The notes beneath the pieces are model-generated. The model searched no databases. It was not told the DNA's origin and worked only from the letters and a program-made list of their open reading frames with translations. Below are positions 1 through 7,242 of a stretch of 7,291 nucleotides of DNA, in pieces. The stretch covers positions 1 through 7,291 of the forward strand of contig JBBINN010000153.1 of NCBI GenBank assembly GCA_037443885.1, read 5' to 3'. Made by a program: the position numbers and the translations under genes. The first letter of the stretch is position 1. Each line of letters begins with the position of its first letter. Source of the DNA: SG8-30 sp037443885 (GTDB lineage: Bacteria; Pseudomonadota; Gammaproteobacteria; Steroidobacterales; Steroidobacteraceae).

Positions 1-1874
1 CGGTGTTCGTGCCGCTCGCCTTCCTCGGTGGAGTCACCGGCCAGTTCTACAGCCAGTTCGCGGTGACCATCGCCGCCTCGGTGCTGATCTCGGCCTTCAA
101 TTCGCTGACGCTCTCGCCGGCGCTGGCCGCGGTGCTGCTCAAGCCCCGCGACGCACCGCCGGATGCCCTCGGCCGCGGCATCGAGCGGGTCTTCGGCCCC
201 GTGTTCCGGCGCTTCAATGCCTTCTTCAACCGCAACGCCGAGCGCTACTCGCGCAGCATCGGCGGCGTGATCGGACGCGCACCGTGCCTGCTGGTCGTCT
301 ATGGCGTGCTGACACTCGTCACGGTCGTCGGCTTCCGGGCGGTGCCGGGCGGCTTCATCCCGACGCAGGACAAGCAGTACCTGTTCGCGGCGCTGCAGCT
401 GCCGGAGGGCGCGACCATCGACCGGACCGAGGCGGCGATCCGCAAGATGGGCGAGATCGTGATGGCGACGCCGGGGGTCGCGAGCATCGTGCAGCTGCCG
501 GGCCTCAACGCGGTGCACTTCACGAACACGCCGAATGCGGGCCTGGCCTTCATCGGTCTCGAACCCCCGGGCGCAGGCAGGCCCGAGGCGGCCGACATCG
601 CCACGCGGCTCAACATGCAGTTCGCGGGCATCCAGGAAGGGCTCGCCTTCGCCCTGCTGCCGCCGCCGGTGCTCGGGCTCGGTAATGCGAGCGGCGTGGA
701 GCTCTACGTGCAGGACCGCGCCGGCGTCGGCTTCGCAGAGCTCGACCGGCAGACGCAGGCCCTGGTCGGCGCGATCCGCGGCGAGCCGGGCTTCGATCCC
801 TTCGGCACCTTCAGCGCCTTCCAGTCGAACGTGCCGCAGCTCGACGCGAAGGTGGACCGCGTGCGCGCCAAGGAGCAGGGCCTGGCGCTCACGGACGTGT
901 ACGAGACGCTTCAGGTGTACCTCGGGTCGGCCTACGTGAACGACTTCAACCTGTTCGGGCGCACCTACGGCGTGTATGCGCAGGCGGACGCGCCGTTTCG
1001 CAGCGAGGTGTCCGACCTGTCCCGGCTGAAGCTGCGCGGATCGGGCGGCGAGATGGTTCCGCTGTCGAGCGTCGTCGAGCTGAGGCCGGGCTTCGGCCCC
1101 GACCCCGTGATCCGCTACAACGCCTATCCCGCGGCAGACATCGCGGCCGGCGTCAATCCGGCCGAGCTGTCGTCCACCCAGGCGCTCGAGCGCGTGCGTG
1201 AGCTCGCGGCGCAGTTGCTGCCGCGCGGCCTCGGCCTCGAGTGGACCGGGCTGACCTATCAGCAGGCGACGCAGGGCAATGCCGCCATCCTGGTGTTCCC
1301 GCTGTGCGTGCTGCTCGTGTTCCTGGTGCTCGCCGGACTGTACGAGAGCTGGTCGCTGCCGCTCGCGATCATCCTGATCGTGCCGCTGTGCCTGCTCTCC
1401 GCCATCGGCGGGATCTGGCTGGTGAACCTCGTGCACGGCCTGTGGCTCGCGGTCTCGCCACCGGCCTACCCGCCCAGTTTCCTGGACAACAACATCTTCA
1501 CCAAGATCGGCTTCGTGGTGCTGATCGGGCTCGCCTGCAAGAACGCCATCCTGATCGTCGAGTTCGCGCGCGACCTCGAGGAGCAGGGCCGCGGCATCGT
1601 CGAGGCGGCCGTCGAGGCAGCGCGCCTCAGGCTCCGGCCCATCATGATGACGAGCTTCGCCTTCATCGCCGGCGTCGTGCCGCTGGTGTTCGCGTCCGGG
1701 GCAGGCGCCGAGGTGCGCCACGTCATGGGCGTCACGGTCATCTCCGGCATGCTGGGGGTGACCTTCTTCGGCCTGTTCTTCACCCCGGTGTTCTATGTCG
1801 TGATCCGCCGGCTGGTGGAGGGACGCAGGCAGCGCCGCGCCGCGCGCGTGGCGGCGGGAGGCGGCCATGCGTAG
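1..1874 (+). CDS. RND multidrug efflux permease, MexF/OqxB-like (5' partial)
   Basis: This is the C-terminal part, about 624 residues, of an inner-membrane Hae1-family proton/drug antiporter; the gene begins upstream. The first visible residues, VFVPLAFLGG, match the stretch just after TM4 of AcrB (near residue 450 of 1049), so the TM4 aspartate pair is outside the window. A periplasmic porter/docking region follows, then TM8 to TM12. The proton-relay residues of the second half are present: Lys in LACKNAIL (codon 1539-1541, AcrB K940), Arg in RLRP (codon 1629-1631, R971) and Thr in MMTS (codon 1650-1652, T978). The phrases YESWSLPLAIIL, DNNIFTKIGF and GAGAEVR resemble MexF and OqxB as I remember them, more than AcrB. 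The TM9-TM10 loop is longer than usual. The stop codon lies inside the start of the channel gene, so the two are surely cotranscribed. Substrates cannot be inferred. Confidence 0.95.
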   Translation, partial: VFVPLAFLGGVTGQFYSQFAVTIAASVLISAFNSLTLSPALAAVLLKPRDAPPDALGRGIERVFGPVFRRFNAFFNRNAERYSRSIGGVIGRAPCLLVVYGVLTLVTVVGFRAVPGGFIPTQDKQYLFAALQLPEGATIDRTEAAIRKMGEIVMATPGVASIVQLPGLNAVHFTNTPNAGLAFIGLEPPGAGRPEAADIATRLNMQFAGIQEGLAFALLPPPVLGLGNASGVELYVQDRAGVGFAELDRQTQALVGAIRGEPGFDPFGTFSAFQSNVPQLDAKVDRVRAKEQGLALTDVYETLQVYLGSAYVNDFNLFGRTYGVYAQADAPFRSEVSDLSRLKLRGSGGEMVPLSSVVELRPGFGPDPVIRYNAYPAADIAAGVNPAELSSTQALERVRELAAQLLPRGLGLEWTGLTYQQATQGNAAILVFPLCVLLVFLVLAGLYESWSLPLAIILIVPLCLLSAIGGIWLVNLVHGLWLAVSPPAYPPSFLDNNIFTKIGFVVLIGLACKNAILIVEFARDLEEQGRGIVEAAVEAARLRLRPIMMTSFAFIAGVVPLVFASGAGAEVRHVMGVTVISGMLGVTFFGLFFTPVFYVVIRRLVEGRRQRRAARVAAGGGHA

Positions 1875-3258
1875 CGCCGTCCTCGCGCTGCTGGTGGCGC
1901 TCGGGCTCGCCGGCTGCACCGTGGGGCCGCGCCATGTCGAACCGAAACCGGAGGTGCCGTCGCGTTTCGACCAGGCCGACGAGCAGCCCGTGGAGCCCGC
2001 CGCGCCGGCCTCGACGCTCTGGTCGGCCTTCGGCAGCGCCGAGCTGGACGCCCTGCTCGCGCGCGCGGTCGAGGCGAACCAGGGGCTGGCCGAGGTGGCC
2101 GCGCGCCTCGCCGAGACACGGGCCCTGGCCGGCCTCGTGCCCTATGCCTTCGTCCCCACGATCACTGCCGGCGCCGACGTGCTGCGCCAGCAGGACAGCC
2201 TGCGCGACCCGAGCATCCTCGAGCGGATCGGCGAAACCGAGACATGGAGCGCGGGATTCGACGCGGTCTGGGAGATCGACCTGTTCGGCAGCCTGCGCAA
2301 CCAGTCGAGGGCGATCTACCGGCGCGTGGACGCCGACACCGCGGCGCTCCGGGCGGTGCGCCAGTCCGTGGTGGCCGAGACGGCGCAGGCCTGGTTCGCG
2401 CTGCTCGGTGCGCGCGAACGCCTGGCGCTCCTGCAGCAGCAGCAGGCGAATCTCGAGGAGAGCGTGCGCATCCTGCAGGCCCAGCTCGGCGCCGGCCGCG
2501 CGACGGCCTTCGATGTCGCGCGCGCCGAGGCGCAGGCCCGGTCCGTGGCCGCGGCGGTGCCGGAGGCCGAGGCCGAGCGGGTTCGCCAGGAGCAGCGGCT
2601 CGCCGTGCTGACCGCATGGCCGCTGGATGACCTGCGCGCGCAGCTGGATCCCGGCGCCGCGATGCCCGACCTGCCGGCGTCCGTCAGCACCGGCACGCCC
2701 GAGGCATGGCTCCGCCGCCGCCCCGACATCCGCGAGGCCGAGCGCCGTCTCGCGGCTGCCACGGCCGACGTCGGCGTCGAGGTGGCTGAGTATTTCCCGA
2801 AGCTCGAGCTGCAGGGCAGCTTCGGCTGGGCCGCGGATTCGAGGAGCGGCATCGGCAGCTCGCAGGCCGAGCGCTGGTACTACGGCCCGGTGCTGAGCTG
2901 GCGTTTCCTCGACATCGGCCGCGTGAGGCAGGGAGTAAAGGCGGCCGAGGCGCGCCGGGACGCCGCGCTGGCCCGCCATCAGGAGACCGTGCTGCGGGCG
3001 CTGGAGGAGACGGAGAACGCGCTTGCCGGCTTGCGCACCGCGAACCGAAGCGCCACGGAGCTCGAGCGCGCGGTGGAGGCGGCCGGCGAGGCCGCCGGCC
3101 TCGCGCAGCTGCGCTACTCGGCGGGGGCGACCGACTACCTCGCCGTGCTCGACGCGGAGCGCAGCTGGCTCGAGCTCGCCGACCGGCTCGTCCAGACCCG
3201 CACGCAGCGGGCCACGGCGCTCGCAGCGGTGCACAAGGCGCTCGCAGGCGATCCCTGA
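1867..3258 (+). CDS. Outer-membrane efflux channel lipoprotein (NodT/OprM family)
   Basis: This 463-residue protein is the outer-membrane, TolC-like component of a tripartite pump and should form a trimeric barrel and periplasmic tunnel for the RND permease encoded just upstream. Residues 1-17 form a lipoprotein signal with lipobox LAGC, so Cys17 should be lipidated. Two outer-membrane efflux repeats follow, at about residues 50-245 and 275-460. Family hallmarks are FDAVWEIDLFGSLR (131-144), WLRRRPDIREAERRLAAA (281-298), ALEETENALA (378-387) and RYSAGATDYLAVLDAERSWL (416-435). The length is normal for the family (about 450-500). The ATG at 1867 is preceded by GGGAGG at 1856-1861 and gives a complete signal peptide; it overlaps the permease by 8 bp in ATGCGTAG, which suggests translational coupling. 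MexE/MexF/OprN-type operons have the same order. I see no missing domain or frameshift. Confidence 0.95.
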   Translation: MRSAVLALLVALGLAGCTVGPRHVEPKPEVPSRFDQADEQPVEPAAPASTLWSAFGSAELDALLARAVEANQGLAEVAARLAETRALAGLVPYAFVPTITAGADVLRQQDSLRDPSILERIGETETWSAGFDAVWEIDLFGSLRNQSRAIYRRVDADTAALRAVRQSVVAETAQAWFALLGARERLALLQQQQANLEESVRILQAQLGAGRATAFDVARAEAQARSVAAAVPEAEAERVRQEQRLAVLTAWPLDDLRAQLDPGAAMPDLPASVSTGTPEAWLRRRPDIREAERRLAAATADVGVEVAEYFPKLELQGSFGWAADSRSGIGSSQAERWYYGPVLSWRFLDIGRVRQGVKAAEARRDAALARHQETVLRALEETENALAGLRTANRSATELERAVEAAGEAAGLAQLRYSAGATDYLAVLDAERSWLELADRLVQTRTQRATALAAVHKALAGDP

Positions 3259-3259
3259 G

Positions 3260-4030
3260 GTGTGGAAGTCGGTCCGGATTGCCGTCCTGCTGCTGGTGCT
3301 GGCCGTCGTCGCGCTCTACACCTGGGCCGACCGGCGGCGCATGGCCGAGTGGGACCAGACGGTGTGGATCGCCGTCTTCCCCATCAATGGAGACGGCGCG
3401 GCGCGGACCGATGAATACATCGCCGGGCTGACCCGTGAGCGGTTCACCGGGATCGAGCGGTTCTTCGCGCGCGAGGCGGGGGCTCACGGGCTGCCGCTCG
3501 AGCGACCCTTGCATGTGGAGCTCCATCCACCGCTCGACGCGAAGCCGCCGCTGCTCGAGCCTGGCACCGGCTTGCCCGGCCGCGTCGCCTGGAGCCTCAG
3601 GATGCGCTACTTCAGCTGGCGGCATGCCGGTGATGCGCTCGCCGACATCCGGATGTTCGTGCTCTGCCACGACCCGGAGCAGGTCGAGGCCGTGCCGCAC
3701 TCACTCGGCCTCCAGAAAGGGCTGCTGGGTGTCGTGTATGCCTACGCCGATCCAGCCGCGGATCCGACCAACAGCCTGGTGATCGCCCACGAGGCGCTGC
3801 ACACGCTCGGGGCCTCGGACAAGTACGATCCGGCGACGAACCTGCCCGTCTTCCCCCACGGCTACGGTGAGCCGGATGCCGAGCCGCGTTACCCCCAGGC
3901 CTTCGCCGAAATCATGGCAGGGCGCATCGCGCTGTCCCCGCGGGAGGCGGAGATCCCGGCAAGCCTCGACCAGGCCGTGATCGGCGCACGGACCGCCGAG
4001 GAGATCGGCTGGCTGCGGCGCTCGCGGTAG
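3260..4030 (+). CDS. Membrane-anchored putative zinc metallopeptidase, HExxHxxGxxD type
   Basis: This 256-residue protein has no function I can assign. The GTG start at 3260 is one base after the stop of the channel gene (TGA-G-GTG) and yields an N-terminal hydrophobic helix (about residues 7-22) after Lys3 and Arg6; there is no clear signal-peptidase site, so it is probably an uncleaved anchor with a periplasmic domain. Three Arg at 25-27 make topology less certain. The only nearby Shine-Dalgarno-like bases are AGG at 3246-3248, so coupling is likely. Residues 177-187 read HEALHTLGASD, an HExxH zinc motif extended to HExxHxxGxxD, as in snapalysin-type metzincins, where Asp is the third ligand. 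DKYD (187-190) and AEIMAGR (216-222) follow; Met219 could supply a Met-turn. I recall similar uncharacterised proteobacterial proteins but cannot name a family. Peptidase activity is inferred from the motif alone. An alternative is a non-catalytic zinc protein. Confidence 0.8.
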   Translation: MWKSVRIAVLLLVLAVVALYTWADRRRMAEWDQTVWIAVFPINGDGAARTDEYIAGLTRERFTGIERFFAREAGAHGLPLERPLHVELHPPLDAKPPLLEPGTGLPGRVAWSLRMRYFSWRHAGDALADIRMFVLCHDPEQVEAVPHSLGLQKGLLGVVYAYADPAADPTNSLVIAHEALHTLGASDKYDPATNLPVFPHGYGEPDAEPRYPQAFAEIMAGRIALSPREAEIPASLDQAVIGARTAEEIGWLRRSR

Positions 4031-4062
4031 GCCACCGCCGGGCCTTCCGGTAACCTTGGATC

Positions 4063-6960
4063 GTGCCCGCCCAAGCCTCCGACCTTCCCGATCCCGTACT
4101 CTCGCAGCGTGCCGATGAGGCGCTCGAACGTATCTTCGCCGCCGGTGCGTCGGCGCTGCCGGAGGGCCTGGAGCCGGAGGCGCGGCTCGTCTGCGCCTGC
4201 AGCGATTTCGTCGCAAAGAGCCTCGCGCGTGAGCCCGGGCTTCTCGCCACGATGTTCGAGGAAGGCGACCTGGGCTGGCCGCGCGCGGCGGGGGAGTACG
4301 ATGCGCGTGCGCAGGCGCTCGTCGCGATACACGAAGACGAGGCGGGATTCATGGCCGCGCTGCGGCGCCTGCGCCGCCGCGAGCTGGTGCGTATCGCCTG
4401 GCGCGACCTGGCCGGCCGCGCGGCCCTGCCCGAGACGCTGGGCGAGCTGTCGGCGCTCGCCGACGCGGCCATCCGCGCCGCCCACGACTTCGCCCTGCGC
4501 GCGCTCGCGCTGCGCTTCGGTACACCGCGGTCGGTTTCCGGTGAGCCCCAGGAACTCGTGGTGCTGGGCATGGGCAAGCTCGGCGGCGGCGAGCTCAACT
4601 TCTCCTCCGACATCGACCTGATATTCCTCTTCCCCGAGGGCGGCGAGACGGACGGCCGCCGCCCGGTGGCGAACGAGGAGTACTTCACACGCCTTGGGCA
4701 GATGCTGATCCGGTTGCTCGACGCGCCCACCGTGGAGGGTTTCGTCTACCGCGTGGACATGCGCCTGAGGCCCTTCGGCGAGTCGGGGCCCTTGGTCGCG
4801 AGCTTCGGTGCGCTGGAGGACTACCTGCAGCAGCACGGCCGGGACTGGGAGCGCTACGCCTGGATCAAGGCGCGGGCCATCACCGGCGCCGCGCGTTATG
4901 CGGAGCTGTTCGAGGAGGTGGTTCGCCCGTTCGTGTATCGCCGTTACCTGGACTTCGGCGTGTTCGACTCGCTGCGCTCGATGAAGGCCATGATCGAGCG
5001 CGAGGTGGAGCGGCGGGAACTGCAGGGCAACGTCAAGCTCGGCCCCGGCGGCATCCGCGAGATCGAGTTCATCGTGCAGGCGATGCAGCTGATCCGCGGC
5101 GGCAGCGACCGGCGGCTGCAATCGCCGTCGCTGCTGACGGTACTGCCGCGTCTCGAGGGTACGAAGCTCCTGCCTGCCGATGCGGTGCGGGAACTCGCCG
5201 GGTGCTACGGCTTCCTGCGGCGCACCGAGAACCGGCTGCAGATGGTAGACGACGCACAGGTGCACGCCTTGCCCGACTCGGCGGAGGACCGCCTGCGCCT
5301 CGCGGTATCGATGGGTCTCACGGGATGGGGTGCCTTCGAGAATGCCTTCGAGAAGGCGCGACGCGGCGTGGCGGGTCACTTCCGCAGCGTCGTTTTCGGC
5401 CCCGAGCGCGAAGCTGCGCCCGCCGAGGCGACGCTCGACGCGCTCTGGGTGCCCGAGCCGGACGAGGGTCGGGTTGCCGGGGAGGTCGCGCGCTTCGGCA
5501 TCGAGGATACGGCCGGCGTTGCGCAGGCGCTCGTGGCGCTGCGCGGCTCTGCCTACCTGCGCCGGCTGGACGAGCACGGGCGCCGGCGTCTCGAGCGCCT
5601 GCTGCCGCGCGTGCTTGCGGCGCTGCGGCGATCGTCGCCAGTTGGCGATCCGCAGGAAGCCTCGCTGCTGCAACGCCTCGCGAGCATCCTCGAGGCCATC
5701 GGCGGGCGCACGGCTTACCTCTCGCTTCTCTATGAGAATCCCGCGGCGCTCGCGCGCCTGGTCGAGGTGTGCCGGCACGGCGACTTCCTGGGCCGGCAGG
5801 TGGCCTCGTTCCCGATCCTCCTCGACGAGCTGATCGACGCCCGCGTGCTCGAGGAGCTGCCGGACCGTGGACAGTTCGCCACGGAGCTCGCTGCGCGCCT
5901 GGAGCAGGCTGGCGACGACGAGGAACGCCAGGTGGATGCGCTGCGGCACTTCCGCCGCGCGGCGCGCTTCCGAGTGGCGCTGCTGGACCTCGCCGGCCGC
6001 CTGCCGCTGATGCAGGTCAGCGACCGCCTGACCGACGTCGCCGAGCTGATCCTGGCGGAGGCCATGCGCATGGCCTGGCGGCAGCTCGTGGCGGTGCACG
6101 GCGAGCCGATGTGCGGGCCGCCAGGCGCCCGGCGCGTGGTCGGCCTGGCCGCGATCGGCTACGGCAAGCTCGGCGGCCTGGAACTCGGCTACGCGTCCGA
6201 CCTCGACCTCGTGTTCCTGCACGACTCGGCGGACGGCGAGCAGCAGACTGCGGGACCGAAGGTCGTGGACAACGCTGTGTTCCTCAACCGGTTCGGGCAG
6301 CGCCTCGTGCACCTGCTGACCGTCCACACGGCGGCGGGGCGGCTGTACGAGGTGGACATGCGGCTGCGCCCCAGCGGCAAGGGGGGACTCACCGTCACGC
6401 ACGTCGAGGCGTTCGCCGATTACCAGCGCAGCGAGGCGTGGACCTGGGAACACCAGGCGTTGCTGCACTCGCGCTCGGTGGCAGGGCATGCGGGGCTGAG
6501 GGCGCGGTTCGAACAGGTGCGGCTCGATATCCTGGTCAACCATGTCCGCCGCGAGACGCTGCGCGAGGACATCCGCAGCATGCGCGAGCGGATGCGCGGC
6601 GAGCTCGCCCGTGCCGGCGAAGGCGAGTTCGATCTCAAGCAGGACCGGGGCGGTATCGCCGACATCGAGTTCCTGGCGCAGTACTGGGCGCTGCTGTGGG
6701 CGCGTGACTATCCGCCAGTGGCGATGTACTCGGACACCATCCGCCAGCTCGAGTCGGTGGGGTCGGCCGCCCTCGTGGACCACGCGGTGGTGGATACCCT
6801 GGTGGACGCCTATCGGGCGCTGCGCGAAGCGTCCCACCGGCTGGCGCTGGAGGAGCGGCGGGGCATCGTGGAGGCGTCCCGCTTCGCCGTGGAGCGCGGC
6901 AAGGTCGCCCGCATCTGGGACGAGGTCATGGTCGCGGGAGAGGCGGGCGCGGCCGTATAA
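4063..6960 (+). CDS. glnE: Bifunctional glutamine synthetase adenylyltransferase/adenylyl-removing enzyme
   Basis: This cytoplasmic 965-residue enzyme (E. coli GlnE has 946) attaches AMP to a tyrosine of glutamine synthetase when nitrogen is plentiful and removes it when nitrogen is short, directed by PII and glutamine. The two-fold architecture is complete. The N-terminal adenylyl-removase half has GKLGGGELNFSSDIDL (171-186) with metal-binding Asp183 and Asp185, RVDMRLRPFG (230-239) and GPGGIREIEF (327-336). The C-terminal adenylyltransferase half has GYGKLGGLELGYASDLDL (699-716) with Asp713 and Asp715, EVDMRLRPSGKGG (763-775) and DRGGIADIEF (861-870). A linker lies near residues 447-500. 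An in-frame TAA at 4051-4053 leaves GTG 4063 as the first usable start; no other ATG or GTG fits before the conserved SDFVAKSL segment. The ribosome binding site is poor (GGA at 4058-4060, too close). The gene is 32 bp after the peptidase-like gene, so readthrough from the efflux operon is possible. Confidence 0.97.
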   Translation: MPAQASDLPDPVLSQRADEALERIFAAGASALPEGLEPEARLVCACSDFVAKSLAREPGLLATMFEEGDLGWPRAAGEYDARAQALVAIHEDEAGFMAALRRLRRRELVRIAWRDLAGRAALPETLGELSALADAAIRAAHDFALRALALRFGTPRSVSGEPQELVVLGMGKLGGGELNFSSDIDLIFLFPEGGETDGRRPVANEEYFTRLGQMLIRLLDAPTVEGFVYRVDMRLRPFGESGPLVASFGALEDYLQQHGRDWERYAWIKARAITGAARYAELFEEVVRPFVYRRYLDFGVFDSLRSMKAMIEREVERRELQGNVKLGPGGIREIEFIVQAMQLIRGGSDRRLQSPSLLTVLPRLEGTKLLPADAVRELAGCYGFLRRTENRLQMVDDAQVHALPDSAEDRLRLAVSMGLTGWGAFENAFEKARRGVAGHFRSVVFGPEREAAPAEATLDALWVPEPDEGRVAGEVARFGIEDTAGVAQALVALRGSAYLRRLDEHGRRRLERLLPRVLAALRRSSPVGDPQEASLLQRLASILEAIGGRTAYLSLLYENPAALARLVEVCRHGDFLGRQVASFPILLDELIDARVLEELPDRGQFATELAARLEQAGDDEERQVDALRHFRRAARFRVALLDLAGRLPLMQVSDRLTDVAELILAEAMRMAWRQLVAVHGEPMCGPPGARRVVGLAAIGYGKLGGLELGYASDLDLVFLHDSADGEQQTAGPKVVDNAVFLNRFGQRLVHLLTVHTAAGRLYEVDMRLRPSGKGGLTVTHVEAFADYQRSEAWTWEHQALLHSRSVAGHAGLRARFEQVRLDILVNHVRRETLREDIRSMRERMRGELARAGEGEFDLKQDRGGIADIEFLAQYWALLWARDYPPVAMYSDTIRQLESVGSAALVDHAVVDTLVDAYRALREASHRLALEERRGIVEASRFAVERGKVARIWDEVMVAGEAGAAV

Positions 6961-6961
6961 T
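6956..6961 (+). promoter_or_regulatory. Candidate sigma-70 -10 element (TATAAT) for the zinc-finger gene
   Basis: A perfect TATAAT spans the glnE stop codon (TAA at 6958-6960) in otherwise very GC-rich sequence. Transcription from it would start near 6968 and give a leader of about 40 nt before the GTG at 7008. No convincing -35 hexamer is present at 16-18 bp spacing (TCGCGG at 6932-6937 matches only two of six bases) and there is no extended -10 TG. The hexamer is seen directly; promoter function is inference. The match could be chance, since valine followed by a TAA stop supplies most of it. Confidence 0.35.
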
Positions 6962-6997
6962 CCGGACCCGTCCTGACCGTCCCCAGGTCCCGTCCCG

Positions 6998-7002
6998 AGG
7001 AG
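6998..7002 (+). promoter_or_regulatory. Strong Shine-Dalgarno site deciding the GTG start at 7008
   Basis: AGGAG at 6998-7002 is complementary to the 3' end of 16S rRNA. It lies five bases before the GTG at 7008, a near-ideal distance, and identifies that GTG as the start of the small zinc-finger gene. It is the best-formed ribosome binding site in the window. Confidence 0.75.
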
Positions 7003-7007
7003 CGACC

Positions 7008-7214
7008 GTGGCCAGCGCAACCGCCCGCGAGTTCGGGCTCATCCAGCCGAACGCCGAGAACCGCTACGAGGTCAGCCGCTCCGACCTGCCGCTGTCCTGT
7101 CCCATGCCCGGCATGCAGCTGTGGAACAGCCACCCGCGGGTGTACCTGGCCATTGAGAAGACCGGCTGGGCCAAGTGCCCGTACTGCAGCGCGGAGTATT
7201 TCCTCAAGGATTGA
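7008..7214 (+). CDS. CHCC zinc-finger domain protein (zf-CHCC family)
   Basis: This 68-residue protein has a single small zinc-binding domain of the zf-CHCC type, related to the C-terminal part of mitochondrial complex I subunit NDUFS6. Likely ligands are Cys31, His42, Cys57 and Cys60, within SCPMPGMQLWNSHPRVYLAI (30-49) and KCPYCSAEYFL (56-66). The stretch LPLSCPMPG, the NSHPRV motif and the CPYC knuckle are highly typical of the bacterial family, as is the small size. The N-terminal 20 residues are not conserved as far as I can tell. The GTG start is fixed by the AGGAG five bases upstream. Its exact function is not established in bacteria; a respiratory link is suggested only by the mitochondrial relative. 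It starts 47 bp after glnE and may use its own promoter at 6956-6961 or glnE readthrough. Confidence 0.9.
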   Translation: MASATAREFGLIQPNAENRYEVSRSDLPLSCPMPGMQLWNSHPRVYLAIEKTGWAKCPYCSAEYFLKD

Positions 7215-7217
7215 CCG

Positions 7218-7242
7218 GAGCGTGGGGAACCGAGCGTGGGGA
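7218..7242. repeat. Short direct repeat, 11 bp twice with 14-bp period
   Basis: GAGCGTGGGGA occurs at 7218-7228 and again at 7232-7242, so the repeat unit is 14 bp with three bases between copies. It begins four bases after the zinc-finger stop codon. A smaller tandem, TTCCTG twice, follows at 7245-7256. These repeats are seen directly; whether they mark an insertion, a repeat-element edge or chance is unknown. Confidence 0.6.

Noticed and set aside
1241..2611. A 456-codon plus-strand frame bridging the permease and channel genes
   Set aside because: It is an out-of-frame reading of both real genes, extremely rich in Arg and Ala, and shows no homology I recognise. It is not evidence of a fusion.
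1780..3234. A 484-codon open frame on the minus strand opposite the channel gene
   Set aside because: Same shadow effect: no recognisable motif, and it overlaps a convincing NodT-family lipoprotein across its full length.
3023..3259. Upstream extension of the peptidase-like gene into the channel gene
   Set aside because: The extension would overlap the channel gene by over 200 bp, is Arg/Ser-rich shadow sequence and would bury the N-terminal hydrophobic helix. GTG 3260 gives a sensible N-terminus.
4038..4050. CCGG-GCCTT-CCGG hairpin before glnE as a terminator
   Set aside because: The stem is four base pairs and no T-run follows; too weak to call.
3889..7020. A 1043-codon open frame on the minus strand opposite glnE
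   Set aside because: It mirrors glnE codon structure in GC-rich DNA. The translation is low-complexity (Arg, Ala, His, Gln, Leu) with no domain, while the plus strand encodes complete, motif-rich GlnE.
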